Source of the DNA: Puccinia triticina
Taxonomy: Eukaryota; Basidiomycota; Pucciniomycetes; Pucciniales; Pucciniaceae
Reading direction: 5' to 3'
DNA length: 64,000 bases
Assembly (NCBI RefSeq): GCF_026914185.1
Contig: NC_070563.1
Span: forward strand, 2,480,001-2,544,000
Shown here in pieces: positions 11,326-21,361 of this stretch (position 1 is the stretch's first letter; each line of letters opens with the position of its first letter). A program made the translations under genes and the position numbers. Under the pieces are notes generated by a model. The model saw only the letters and a list, made by a program, of their open reading frames with translations. It did not search any database and was not told the origin of the DNA.

Positions 11326-12288
11326 ATGGACAGTTCCGATAAGTTCCATCTCTCCGAGCTCACCAAGGACAACTACGTCGACTGGGTCTTGAAAATGAAA
11401 TCGGTCCTCAAAGCCAAAGAACTTTACCAGCTCGTTATTGGTAAAGAACCTTCCAAGGTCCGTGGCGAAGATGGAAAGATCATCGAATACGATCAGTCCA
11501 AACGGTTGGATCTGGCGCATGCTACAATCATCACTCGGGTCCATTCCTCCGTCTCCGGTCGTGTAAAGAAGAACAGTGGCTATAACTGTCCCAAGAAGCT
11601 GTGGACCAATATACTTGAATTCGGTGCTTCGAAGAAGCAAGCGAACAAGTTTAAGGCCTGGTATCGGCTGGTGCACCTTCCCCTACAAGTCGATAACGTT
11701 CAGCAGTTCATCTCAGCATTCTGGGACGGCATCGCAGTATTGGAATCCCTCGATGCTTCAATCGACGAGGAATCCCTCGGTCACATCATCTTGATGAAGA
11801 TCCCCAACAAGCTTGCTCATGTCCGTAACGCTATCATCGCTTTGGGTACTTTGTTGTCCATGGAAGTCACATACGAGACCGTCCTCGAAATGCTCGACAG
11901 CCAGATCAGTGCTGACTCCGCTCCTGTGCAATCCAAACCTTGAGTTAATGTTCCCTCCGACTCAGACGAGGCCTCAGCGCTCCTCACTGAAAAGTGTCCC
12001 CAAGGTCGTCACCTTCCTTCAGCCCCTCATCAAGCAGAAGATTGCTTTTCTCTCCATCCAGGCAAGCTCGCAGATTATCGGAAATATTTGAAAGCAAAGC
12101 TAGAAGCCGAAGCCCACCTTGCAATGCTAGCACCGCCGGCGCCAACCATGTTCTCTGTCGAAGTTGTGGAACCCAACGCCTCAACAACTGAATCTACGGA
12201 CAATCTCGCTGCTTCTTTTGACAAGCTCCCCTCCCATGTTGCCTTCAATGACAACGATGATCATCAATCTGAAGTCAGCAAACTCTAA
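11326..12288 (+). pseudogene. Copia-type Gag of the nested element, one in-frame TGA
   Basis: A single 321-codon frame. It begins MDSSDKFHLSELTKDNYVDW, the usual copia Gag (UBN2-like) opening, followed by LWTNILEFGASKKQANKF and a helical region. At 11941-11943 a TGA interrupts it, after which the same frame runs on for 115 codons to 12288. The continuation holds a Cys/His-poor relic where a zinc knuckle could have been (KCPQGRHLPS). A CGA-to-TGA change would explain the stop; readthrough cannot be excluded from sequence. The AUG is the first after the 5' LTR. Confidence 0.8.
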
Positions 12289-12349
12289 CCTCTCCAATCT
12301 CTCAACTTCTAGCTCATTCCCCGGTTCCCCGACTGTTTGCGCGGGGGTG

Positions 12350-12881
12350 TGTTAGAATATCTGTCTCTCTGTCCGCTCACATCCCCCAGTAAAGTTTCCA
12401 GTGCCCAGTTCCCAGTAAAGTATTCTGTCTCCAGTCCCCAGTCCCCAGTCCCCAGTAAATTAACCAGTCCCCAGTAAAGTATCCAGTCCCCAGTCCCCAG
12501 TCCCCAGTAAATTAACCAGTCCCCAGTAAAGTATCCAGTCCCCAGTCCCCAGTCCCCAGTAAATTAACCAGTCCCCAGTAAAGTATCCAGTCCCCAGTAA
12601 AGTTTCCTGTCCCCAGTTCCTGTCCCCAGTTCCAGTTCCTGTTACTAGCCTGTTACATGTTTAGTTTTTGTTGTTGTGTTAGGACATGCTGTTAGGCCCC
12701 CTCTGGATCTTGTGCAGGGGGCTCTCTAGTTGTGTGTTACGTGTCCGCTCCTCAGATGAGTAATGAAAATCATCGAGTCTGAGCCTTAAACAACCTGACA
12801 CACCTGTGTCCCCCACCACCAGCTCCTCTTTCACCACCCCTCGTCTCCATCGCCTCAACACCTTGAGCTGAAATCTCAACA
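12350..12881 (+). repeat. 3' LTR of nested gag-only element
   Basis: 532 bp. It is longer than its partner because of extra copies of a CCCCAGT...AAATTAACCAGT minisatellite between 12480 and 12560. Confidence 0.9.
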
Positions 12882-13860
12882 TTTAATTTCCAAGCTGTCC
12901 GACAGAGCCAACTCCAGGTCCCGTAGGATCTGAGGAGAGGACCCAGTGACAATCCCATTGTCCACGTGTATCCATATAACGGAAGGGCCGCCACGTTTGC
13001 AAAGGACATAGACGCTGTTATCAAACTGTGAACTTTCATAACCGAGTCCGCCAAGAGTTGACGACAGGTGCTGCCACCAACAGTGCGCCGCCTGGCGTGT
13101 ACCATAAAGAGCTTTGTGTAGTAGACAGGCGTGCCCAGTGGCAACTTCGAGACCCTCAGGAGGGGCGACCCAAACTTTTTCATCTATAGGAGAGTTAAGG
13201 TAGGCGGCCACAAAATCAAATGTATGAACCGGCCAACCATTCATGGCCGCAATCAACAATACAAGGCGCATGGAGACAAAAGTAGCCATAGGTGCGAATG
13301 TGCCGTTGAAGTGTTCTCCTTCTACCTGTGTGAAACCCTTCGCCACGTACCAAGCTTTGAATTGGAGTACGACGCCAGTTGCTGAAAGTTTTCTGGCAAA
13401 TACCCATTTAGCACGTAGTATCTTAGTACCCTTTGGAACCGGTTTGATTGACCAAACCCCTAGTCAATGAAGATTGGCCAGCTCTTCCTGGATGGCAGCA
13501 AGCCATTTCATGCTATCTACATCCTTTGCTGCCTGCTTAAAGGTAGTGGGGACCAATGTGTCGAGGATTTCTGGCGTGGAGTTACAGATGAAATCAACCA
13601 TTTTGTCTTGTGATTGAACAAGTTCCTTGTCTTCAAAACTTCCCAGTTGCAGAACTAGGGTATCTGCAAAAGAGAAACTTGGGGACGACGAGATAGAGCT
13701 TGGAAAATCGGGAATTGTAGCAATCGCCAAATGGCAATACAATCCAAGATCCGGAACCCAAAAGCCCCAGCCTTTTGAATCAGGGAGGTAAAAGACGGCA
13801 TAGCCGCGTAATGCACGGTCGTCTAGTTTTTTGTTGTTTCTCGGCAGGTACGTGGACACA
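12882..13860 (-). pseudogene. copia integrase C-terminus and reverse transcriptase N-terminal half
   Basis: Minus-strand frames contain GYAVFYLPDSKGWGFWVPDL (end of integrase region), then VAKGFTQVEGEHFNGTFAPM, HTFDFVAAYLNSPIDEKVWV and the RT active-site region IWIHVDNGIVTGSS. The copia motif is normally YVDD; here it reads HVDN, removing one catalytic Asp. An in-frame TGA lies at 13464-13466, with the same frame open on both sides, and the reading shifts frame near 13850. The element is therefore incompetent for reverse transcription. Confidence 0.85.
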
Positions 13861-14920
13861 AGCTAAAGAACCAAACGGCCGGAGGCGATCAACGTTTGGT
13901 TTGAGACCAAAAAATCGCTTGAAAGGGGTCATCTCACCACTGGCTGCGTTAGGAATACGGTTGAGCGTATAACAGGCATACAAAAGCCAAACCCCAGAAT
14001 TCTTTAGGGAGCATGCTGTCCAGTAGAATGGTGCAACCCATGTCTTGGAAAGTACGATCGAACCGTTTGATGGTGCCATTTTGGTAGTGATGGTACGCAA
14101 CAGATCTTTCAGTGGTGATCCCCTTTGCTGCCAAGAAGTCGCCCAGAATCTTGCTGTTAAACTCCCCGCCATTATCAGAACGCAGAATTTTCAAACAATG
14201 ACCCGTACGGCGTTCAAGACGTAAGATGGTGTCTTGAAGTACACCACACGCCTTGCTCTTGTTGACCAAAACCTCCACTTCAGTGTAACCGGAACCAATA
14301 TCACGTATAGTTATAACATATAAGCCGCCGCCGAGCGCCGGGAGCTCGAAACACTGCCAGCATATTTGGCTGGGTTGAGGTTATCCCAGTTAAAATGGGA
14401 TGCACTCAACCAATTTAAACTTGGTTGATCTCAACTGATGGAATATAAATCCAAGGTACCCCCCTTGGTTTCATATTTCATTGGCTGGGATCAACCTGTT
14501 TTAAGTTGGTTGAGTGCATCCCAGTTAAACTGGGATGAATTCATCCCAGCCAAATATACTGGCAGTGAAAGGCCCAACTAAATCCACGTTCCACGCGTCC
14601 ATAGGCTGGAAATCGCGACAATCAGAAGTCAAAGTGTTCCGGTTCACACTTTTTGAGATCATGCAGGAGGAGCATTGAATATCCCCTTGGGGAAGTGTCT
14701 TCGGGAGGCCCAAGGCCACACCAAGCGCCATCATCCGTCGGATAGTCCTGAGACTCGCATGTCCAAAATGTCGATGGACATGCAGGAGTAAAGATTCATC
14801 TGCAGTCAAATGCGGCATCTCAAAAGGTCGAGACATTGCAACGGGAACAGAGTATTCAAAAGGAACAGTATCTTTCTTCACGGTCACAACAGATGCATCA
14901 ACAGGCGGTACGATTGGCAA
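13861..14920 (-). pseudogene. copia GAG-pre-integrase and integrase core, split by a MITE
   Basis: On the minus strand 14920-14570 encodes the GAG-pre-integrase zinc region (LLLHVHRHFGHASLRTIRRM, CSSCMISKS) and the first integrase Asp (AWNVDLVGPF). After the MITE at 14352-14567 the core continues with LKILRSDNGGEFNSKILGDF (second Asp) and QNGTIKRFDRTFQD. The position normally held by the catalytic Glu (NGxxER) is Lys, coded AAA, as after a G-to-A change. The frame shifts near 13850. Confidence 0.85.
14352..14567. mobile_element. CACTG-ended MITE, copy 1 (216 bp)
   Basis: Starts CACTGCCAGCATATTTGGC and ends with the inverted copy GCCAAATATACTGGCAGTG, flanked by AAA on both sides (3-bp target duplication). 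Inner repeats GGTTGAGTGCATCCCAGTT are also inverted. A second copy of identical length is at 47572-47787. CACTG ends and 3-bp duplications fit the CACTA/CMC superfamily. Confidence 0.9.
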
Positions 14921-14984
14921 AGCAGGGAGGATGGGGACAAAGGGTGGGCAATGATCGTACCAAGCTGAGGATGGAGACCGTCCG

Positions 14985-15470
14985 GATTGTGGGGAGTGGA
15001 TCGCTGCCGTTGCTGGATTGCTTTGGTGATCCGATCCAGCCGGCCCGCTGCCTCACCCCTTGTTGCGGGCCCCCCGCGGGATCCCGGGGGGTTTTCCGTG
15101 CACGGACTGCGCACGGGCTTCTGCGAGTGCGCGCAAATTTTTTGATTTTTGCGGCAAAAGTCGCAACCTTACTTGGACATGCTGTAAAGGGACAAATATC
15201 AAACACATACAACATTTGTGGAGTGTTTGGAAGGAAGTAAAACCTTACATATTATGACAAAACATCTTGTTACCCAGTTCAAAAAATCCACTACAGGGCA
15301 AGGCGGCTGTGCCGCAGCACGACCCCGCCACCTCCTAGAGAAGCCCCAACCCCCCACTCTCTGGGCCTATCAGTCAACTTCAACATCCTGCATGTAGCAA
15401 GCCTATAAGATGCCTGTGTGGGGTAAGGCAAATGGGAGCTGGTCGATACAGTCCCGTCGCAGATCAGCTA
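14985..15470. other. Unexplained segment inside copia
   Basis: Between the integrase and protease regions lies sequence without copia motifs, including a GC-rich core near 15050-15130 (GCGGGCCCCCCGCGGG). TGCCTCACCCC near 15050 is nearly the inverse of GGGGTAAGGCA near 15420, so it may be another insertion, but no target duplication is seen. It is followed by a direct duplication of about 65 bp (15437-15503 and 15538-15606). Confidence 0.4.
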
Positions 15471-16892
15471 TCAGCACTGACGGATCTCGGTCTCCAATCT
15501 TGGTATAGATGGCATGGGGAACGGGGAGAAACAACATACCTGGTCAATACAGTCCCATTGCAGATCAGCTATCGGCACTGACGGATCCCGGTCTCCAATC
15601 TTGGTGAGGAAAAGATTGGAGCCGGGGCGTGCGACAGACGGAGATGGAATAACAACAGGTGGAAGACAACTGACAGACTGAGTAACAACAGAATTTGCTT
15701 GAGACACAACGGCACTGGTAGCAGGGAAAACGGAGGAGGCAGACATAGACAATTGAGGGGAAACAAAAGAGTGTAACGGAGCCAGGAGATCCCATTTCCT
15801 GGAAATGGGATTGAGGGTTGAGCAAGTCCAGAAATGGCGACCATGAGAGATGTAAAAAGAGTCGGCTTGAAATGAGAGAGAAAATCCGGCCAATCGCAAA
15901 GCTGCCCGCGAAATGAGTGTGTGTGCTGCATCAGGGAAGTACAGAACTTCATGAATCAGTGTAGGGGTTGAACTTGCCCCCGGGAAAGTCAGCGTTCCCT
16001 TCGCTGTAATGAAACAAGGGGGGCCATTAGTGGCTACACAGAGGGGGATAGGCTTGCTAAGGAGCGTGAAGTTTGTGAGAGCTAACCTGTCACCGGTCAG
16101 GTGATGAGTTGCTCCGGTGTCGAAAATTGCGGGACTGTCTGCGTAGGGGGCCGGGGATGCAGCCAAGAACAATAAATTGCCGAAAGAAGGCTGAGACGCA
16201 CCAACATTGCAATCCATCTCAAACATTTGAGCTGACAGTTGCATGTTGTTCATTGTTGGCGCGTCTTGAGGCATTGCAAACATCTGAGGGGTGGGTTGCA
16301 TGTTGAACATTGCAGGTGGATCTTGAGGCATGGCGTACATTGGCGGTGCCAGTTGCATGACAAACATCTGGGGCGCTTTGGGTGGGACCTCTGCCAAAGC
16401 TTCACGCGCTGCAGGCCGGGGTCGATAACCCTGTGGATAAACAGGCCAATAATTATCAGCTGGTTGTCCTGGTTTTGCCGGGCTATTACCAGTATGAACT
16501 ATTGGCTGATAGAACTGTTGAAAACCGTAACCGGGAACCGGCAGGGCTAGGATTGGATAGTAGGCCTGGTACTGAGGCGTTTGCACACGGTTCTGAGTCT
16601 GATGGTTGGCCGCCAAAGACTTTGGAGTTGATTCTGGGGGAACGGGACATGTACCAATCAGGTGGCTGCTGGAACCACATCAAAAGCAGTGTCTGACTTG
16701 AGAAGGCGAATTCTTGAACTTCGCAGGGCGAGTCGCCATCGTGTAGACATTGTCTGGGTGACTCTCAATGGAATTGCTGCAAAACGCCATTGGATTTGGT
16801 TCAGCCTCAAAAGTAGCAGGGGGTACCAAACCTCGATGAGCTGCTTCCCGGCCACGGACTTTTTCTTGACAGTTGTTTAATAAATCGATCAT
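15471..16892 (-). pseudogene. copia Gag C-terminus (Pro/Met-rich) and aspartic protease
   Basis: Minus strand. 16892-16680 has remains of a zinc-knuckle linker (MAFCSNSIESHPDNVYTMAT). The 381-codon frame 16616-15471 has a Gln/Pro/Met-rich tract with direct repeats of the type PQMFAMPQD, then the protease motif AIFDTGATHHLTGDRLAL; copia proteases carry D(S/T)GA at this site. After the protease come VLYFPDAAHTLISRAALRLA, also typical. A frame break separates the two parts around 16620-16680. Confidence 0.8.
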
Positions 16893-16955
16893 TTCTACAA
16901 AAAGTAGCGGAATTTGACGGCGTGCGGCTAGCTCTTGATCAACCCTATAGTACAG

Positions 16956-17825
16956 TTGCGCAAGGCATCCTACCGTACAAGAAATACCCCCAGGGGACCC
17001 CTGTCCGGAATTCCAGGGTCTGAGTTTTTAATTTTTCCTGGTATTAATGACTGGTCATCAAGAGGTTTTATCCTCTTCAGTGGCCGGCTGACCGGTCATC
17101 AAGAGGTTTTACCCTCTTTGATGACCGGCTGACCGGTCATTGAGAGGTTGTATCCTCTTTGATGAACGGTCAGCCGGCCACCAAAGAGGATAAAACCTCT
17201 TGATGACCGGTCAGCTGGCCATTGAGAGGGGTTGTATCTCCATCAATGACCGGTCAGCCGGCCATCGAGAGGGGTTATATCCCTGTCGATGACCGGTCAC
17301 AGCCGGCCACCAAGAGGGGTTATATCCCTGTTGATGACCGGTCACAGCCGGCCATCGAGAGGGGTTATATCCCTGTCAATGACCGGTCACAGACGGCCAT
17401 TGGGAGGGGTTGTATCCCTGTTGATGACCGCTCAGCTGGCCATCCGGTTATCAAGAGGTTGTATCCTTGCCTCTGAAATGACCGGCTGACCGGTCATCAC
17501 CGGGATCAGAGGTCCTCCGATGGTCTAATCTATGGTATTACAGGTGTAACACATACATACATATGGCTTTAGCACATGCAAGCCCATAAATATGGCTTTA
17601 CAGTATGTGTTTGGGCCAGTGTCCGTAATGTGAGCCCCCCCCCCCAAAAAAAAAAAAATTGGCTGGTCAGAAACCTTAGCCCTCATAGAACTGGAATCTA
17701 CAACCTCCAAAGAGCTCAAAAATGTCATTTACATGACATAATGCTCATATGCAGAGTCGTAGATCCGGCCCGCGTTTGAAATGTCTTGTTGCGGGCGAGG
17801 CTGTACGGTAGGATGCCTTGCGCAA
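16956..17825. mobile_element. TIR element with hairpin array, inserted in copia gag
   Basis: 870 bp bounded by perfect 23-bp inverted repeats (TTGCGCAAGGCATCCTAC... at 16956-16978, complement at 17803-17825). It splits the copia Gag region. It carries hairpin array 2 and a right part shared with 4590-5214. No target duplication is evident, and there is no transposase, so the superfamily is unassigned. Confidence 0.85.
17040..17500. repeat. Hairpin-unit array 2 (45-bp units)
   Basis: About nine units. The clearest start at 17257, 17302 and 17347, exactly 45 bp apart. Each has outer arms GCCGGCCATCGA / TCGATGACCGG and an inner GAGGGGTTATATCCCT; flanking units use AGAGG...CCTCT inner arms. Every unit can fold on itself. 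Confidence 0.9.
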
Positions 17826-17827
17826 TT

Positions 17828-18565
17828 TTAGTCAAATTCCTGTTGTAAGGGCAAACCTTGGGCAATAGAATCTTTAAGCATCATGCCAAAAATACAATCT
17901 TGGGTTAAAGAGGCACCTGACTCTTTGAGGTTCAAAAGTTGACGACGGTAAGTGGCTGCGACAGTTGTGGCTGGAACACCTTGATCACACTCGATACTTC
18001 TCAAGGCAGCCCATTGGTTGATTTGAGCCGCGCAACTGAAAGTTGTAAAACATCGCCGAATATAGATCATGATGGCATAACACAAATCCGCATGGTTGAT
18101 ATCCTCTTTGATCTTGTCGGATAAGGCAATCCTAAAAATGACACGCACAATGTGGTTGACCGGATGACAAGAGAAGTCTTCATAGTAATAGTTGCAGTAG
18201 TCAAGCGCAAAATCGGCGAGCTCCTCCATCTTGGTAAGCCAGGTACGAAAATTTGTGCTGGACGGTAAGAGTTTCTTTGTGTCCGGAAACAGATGGTATG
18301 CGTGTTTGATAATGTGATCCTTGTTCTTCGGGTCCAAAGCATACGCGAAATCCGGTCAAGGTGGTAGAGCTTCATCCTCTGGTAGGTTGATCCTAGGACC
18401 CGGTTGACGTGGTTCATCCCGAGGAGCCCTGACTGTATCGATATCATTGTCTGAGGAATTGCTGACCGCGACCCGTTTGCCGGCCGCATTGCTGCTGGAA
18501 GCCACCGCTGCTGCATTGGAAGATCGGGTGGCAATGGAGCTTGGGGATTGGTTAACGGGTGCCAT
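17828..18565 (-). pseudogene. copia Gag N-terminal part, one in-frame TGA
   Basis: One minus-strand frame of 246 codons starting MAPVNQSPSSIATRSS at 18565. A Ser/Asn-rich head is followed by KDHIIKHAYHLFPDTKKLL, SSTNFRTWLTKMEELADFAL and ALSDKIKEDINHADLCYAIM, matching the Gag helical region of fungal copia elements. TGA at 18356-18358 interrupts it with the same frame open on both sides. The 3' portion is cut by the TIR element at 17825. Confidence 0.8.
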
Positions 18566-18808
18566 AATGCGGAGAAAGTTTGTCAAATATAGGAGAGAGA
18601 AAAAAAAATTGGGATAAAACTGAGTAACACTAAGACAATATAAACACAAACACACGGAATATCCACACTAGGATTTACACTATGCCACTATCACACTGAT
18701 ACACACAATACTAAACACTAACTCAAACGATGACTATGAACTCTTTGAAAAACTATTTGTAGGACTCTGTATAACATTTGAACTTGTTTATAAGATGTGA
18801 GAAAAAAT

Positions 18809-18818
18809 GCTCATAACC
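18809..18818 (-). promoter_or_regulatory. copia primer-binding site (initiator-tRNA anticodon half)
   Basis: Adjacent to the 5' LTR the minus strand reads GGTTATGAGC; its complement GCTCATAACC is the sequence of the anticodon loop and stem of eukaryotic initiator tRNA-Met. Drosophila copia primes from an internal site of this tRNA in the same manner. Confidence 0.75.
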
Positions 18819-19069
18819 TAATAGAGCCTGACAATGGGAATATGTATTTCAAGTGAAATGAACAATGAGAATGAATGAGAATATACAACAACAGAGGAAA
18901 CACAAGCTCTATATATACATGCTATTATGTAGTATGTATGTAATAGAGAGAAAGCTGTCTAGTCAAGGAAACATGGGAAAGTCCCATGTCTACTGTAAGT
19001 CATGACATATGACTTACCCTGGACATGTAGAATGTAACGTAATGGTACATTACATATCATACTACAACA
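18819..19069 (-). repeat. copia 5' LTR
   Basis: 251 bp, partner of 9736-9986; followed by target duplication GCGAC at 19070-19074. Confidence 0.95.
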
Positions 19070-19074
19070 GCGAC

Positions 19075-19525
19075 CTCCTTTGGAGCCCCTTTGCGCATCC
19101 TCGGAGAGACTTTGTGATTAAGATCGGTGATACCGCGGCTTTAAAATAATTTTACCGTTGTGCTTGTATGGCCTTTCTTTCCTACGCAAAATATTGTCTT
19201 TTCCGTAAAGCTTGGAACCTTTCTTTTTTTTTTTTGGTGGATCCATGAAGATTGCATATTTTTCATATCCAGTCCAAGTTTTGAGTTGACAGGTGTCGGA
19301 CGCAGCCCAGAACTCAAAGCCATCATCCTCTGGAAGATGATCTTGAAGAAGTGTTCAGTAAAAACCAAGTTCAGATTCTGAACCGGAGCTCATTGTTGAC
19401 CTAGCCCACCCATTACCAATGCAAACGGACACTGCCCTCCGCCCCAACGGAGGCGCCGACCAAGAACCGGACCTGTTACACAAGCTGTAAGGGATATGAG
19501 GGTGGTGGGATACTTCAGCCAGAAG
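19075..19525. other. Flank of copia, no gene assigned
   Basis: Short frames on both strands around 19141-19381 with a poly-T run; no motif recognised. Confidence 0.4.
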
Positions 19526-19528
19526 TTA

Positions 19529-21358
19529 GGGCCCAATTATAAACAGTTATCAAAGTTTTATTGTAATATATTCCAAACTTGATTCAAATCAAAATCTCTT
19601 AACTTTTTGTGGCAAATACAGGCCCAAATATGTTTCAAAAAAGCCTCAATAATTATGTACAATTATAAACCTGCGGGCCACACAACAGGAATTCCAAATT
19701 CCTGGCCAACAAAGACTAGCACATCAAATCGAATCAATTTGAGTATTTGTATTTGTATTTGATTTGAGTCAAATAATGCCTGGGCAAATTCAAGCTCAAA
19801 TATTTGAATAAATTTGAATAATGGCTCAAAGGGGCGCGTAGAGGGCCAATGCAAGCTTTTCTGGGGCCCAAAGGCCCCAGATGAGTTTGAAAAGGCCCAA
19901 AAGTGGGTCAGCTACGCTAACCATAGCTTTTAGTGTAGTGTAGCGCAGCGCAAATGCGCTCTTTTTTAGCGTAGCGTTATCACAATTGTGCGCATCTGCG
20001 CTGCACTATGCGCACATCTGCGCTGCACTATGCGCACATCTGCGCTGACGCTACGCGCACAGGGTGCAAAGCTATTTTAGCTTTTAGCCTAGCGTTAGCA
20101 CAGATACATTTTAGATTTTAGTGTAGCGTTAGCACAGATACGCGCAATTGCGCTAATGCTAAGCACGCAGGGCGCAAAAGAGCACACGCTACGCTGCGTC
20201 TGCCACTATCAAAAGTGCGTCCACCACTATCAAAAGTGTGTCCGCCACTATCAAAAGTGTGTCCACCACTATCAAAAGTGTGTCCGGCACTCTAAATAGT
20301 GCGTCCGCCATTATGAGATATGCCTCCGGCAATATTGTAAGCGTCTTTGGCACCATGATATTTTTGACGGATGACCTCCTCAAAAATTTATGGCCCAGAA
20401 ATGGGCCAAAAGAAGTCAAAAACACAAAAAATGTAATTTTTTGGTGTTTTTAATGTATTTTGGAAGTTTTTCCGTCAAATATCTCCGAATACTTGAATAT
20501 TCAACAAATCAGTATTTGAGGGGCCCAAAAAACACATTGAATACCACTGTGCTAGTCTTTGCTGGCCAACACCACCTGTTCCGCCCGCCCCACCCAGCCT
20601 GTGTGATAACCACGACCGCACGGCCTCACCCAACCACACACAATCAATTGCTGCAAATGATCCCCCCTCCCCTTGACCCCACGCCTATTTCATATGTATG
20701 CCATGTGGCAATGGCAGCGACTCCAGCAAATCCCAGAACAAATCTATGTACGCGCAGGCCGGACCGCCTTCAAGCGCCTGCCTTCTTGGGTCCGGCGCCG
20801 AGCGCAGCTGGCGCAGTTGCTGGAGGTGCTGCTGGTGTTGCTAGGGCAGGAAGTGGGGCCTGCGGGTTAGGGAGACTTGCGGCCGAGTCGGTTGCAAGGC
20901 TGGGTATGAGTTGATTGAGACCCCCAAGGTTCGTTGGCGGGTAGTAACCCTGGGGAAGCTGGTTGGTGGCCGGGGGGTGGGCCGTTTGAAGTGTTCATTG
21001 CCGTCGAGTTATTTTTGGGAGAGCTGAGATTGGATTGGGTTGGTTGGATACTGGTTGGAAACGCTTCCGGCGGCTGGGCTGTTGCCAAATCTCAACTGCC
21101 TGCGGCTGTGTATTGCTGACCAACGGTAGAACTAAGTTCTACCGTTGGACTAGTGCGGTACAGTCTTGCATCCATGTACTGTATGTCTGTAATTTGTTTT
21201 GATAACAAAAATTTGAAATTTTTTGATCCCAAATGACCTCCTCGAGGTCGTTTGGGCTATTTTTGAATCTGTACATAAAAAAATCCAGACAAAAAAAGTT
21301 TTGAATGAAGTTGGTTTTTTTTTGAATAAAATTCCAATAACTGTTTATAATTGGGCCC
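19529..21358. mobile_element. PIF/Harbinger-like non-autonomous TIR element
   Basis: 1,830 bp. Ends are GGGCCCAATTATAAACAGTTAT and its complement, flanked by TTA on both sides (19526-19528, 21359-21361), the 3-bp duplication typical of PIF/Harbinger. The interior holds a GCGC-rich repeated tract (19920-20175, TGCGCTGCACTATGCGCACA), a 19-21 bp tandem repeat with CCACTATCAAAAGTGTGT (20200-20290), a GC-rich stretch (20560-21090) that may be captured host sequence, and a perfect palindrome at 21120. No transposase. Confidence 0.82.
21120..21148. repeat. Perfect 14-bp inverted repeat with 1-nt spacer
   Basis: CCAACGGTAGAACT, one A, then the exact reverse complement AGTTCTACCGTTGG. Confidence 0.9.
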
Positions 21359-21361
21359 TTA

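Larger units (their letters stand above)
10854..12881 (+). mobile_element. Nested non-autonomous LTR element carrying gag only
   Basis: 2,028 bp with LTRs 10854-11268 and 12350-12881, each starting TGTTAGAATATC and ending CTCAACA, and an exact 5-bp target duplication TTTAA (10849-10853, 12882-12886). It lies in opposite orientation inside the copia reverse transcriptase. The 1,081-bp interior encodes only a Gag-like protein, with no protease, integrase or RT, so it would need proteins from another element. Confidence 0.92.
9736..19069 (-). mobile_element. Ty1/copia LTR retrotransposon (degenerate, with nested insertions)
   Basis: A 9.3-kb unit bounded by two 251-bp LTRs and an exact 5-bp target duplication GCGAC (9731-9735 and 19070-19074). 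On the minus strand the order is 5' LTR, gag, Gag C-terminus/protease, integrase, reverse transcriptase, RNase H, 3' LTR: the copia order. Later insertions are a gag-only LTR element, a MITE and a TIR element with a hairpin array. The LTRs differ at five sites, all transitions. Coding parts contain frame breaks, in-frame TGA codons and catalytic-site changes, so the copy is dead. Confidence 0.95.

Noticed and set aside
15050..15432. Small TIR insertion (TGCCTCACCCC / GGGGTAAGGCA)
   Set aside because: Only 11 bp of imperfect inverted repeat and no target duplication; left as unexplained segment.
16956..17825. Target duplication ACTA around the TIR element in copia gag
   Set aside because: ACTA occurs near both ends but not directly adjacent to the perfect inverted repeats.
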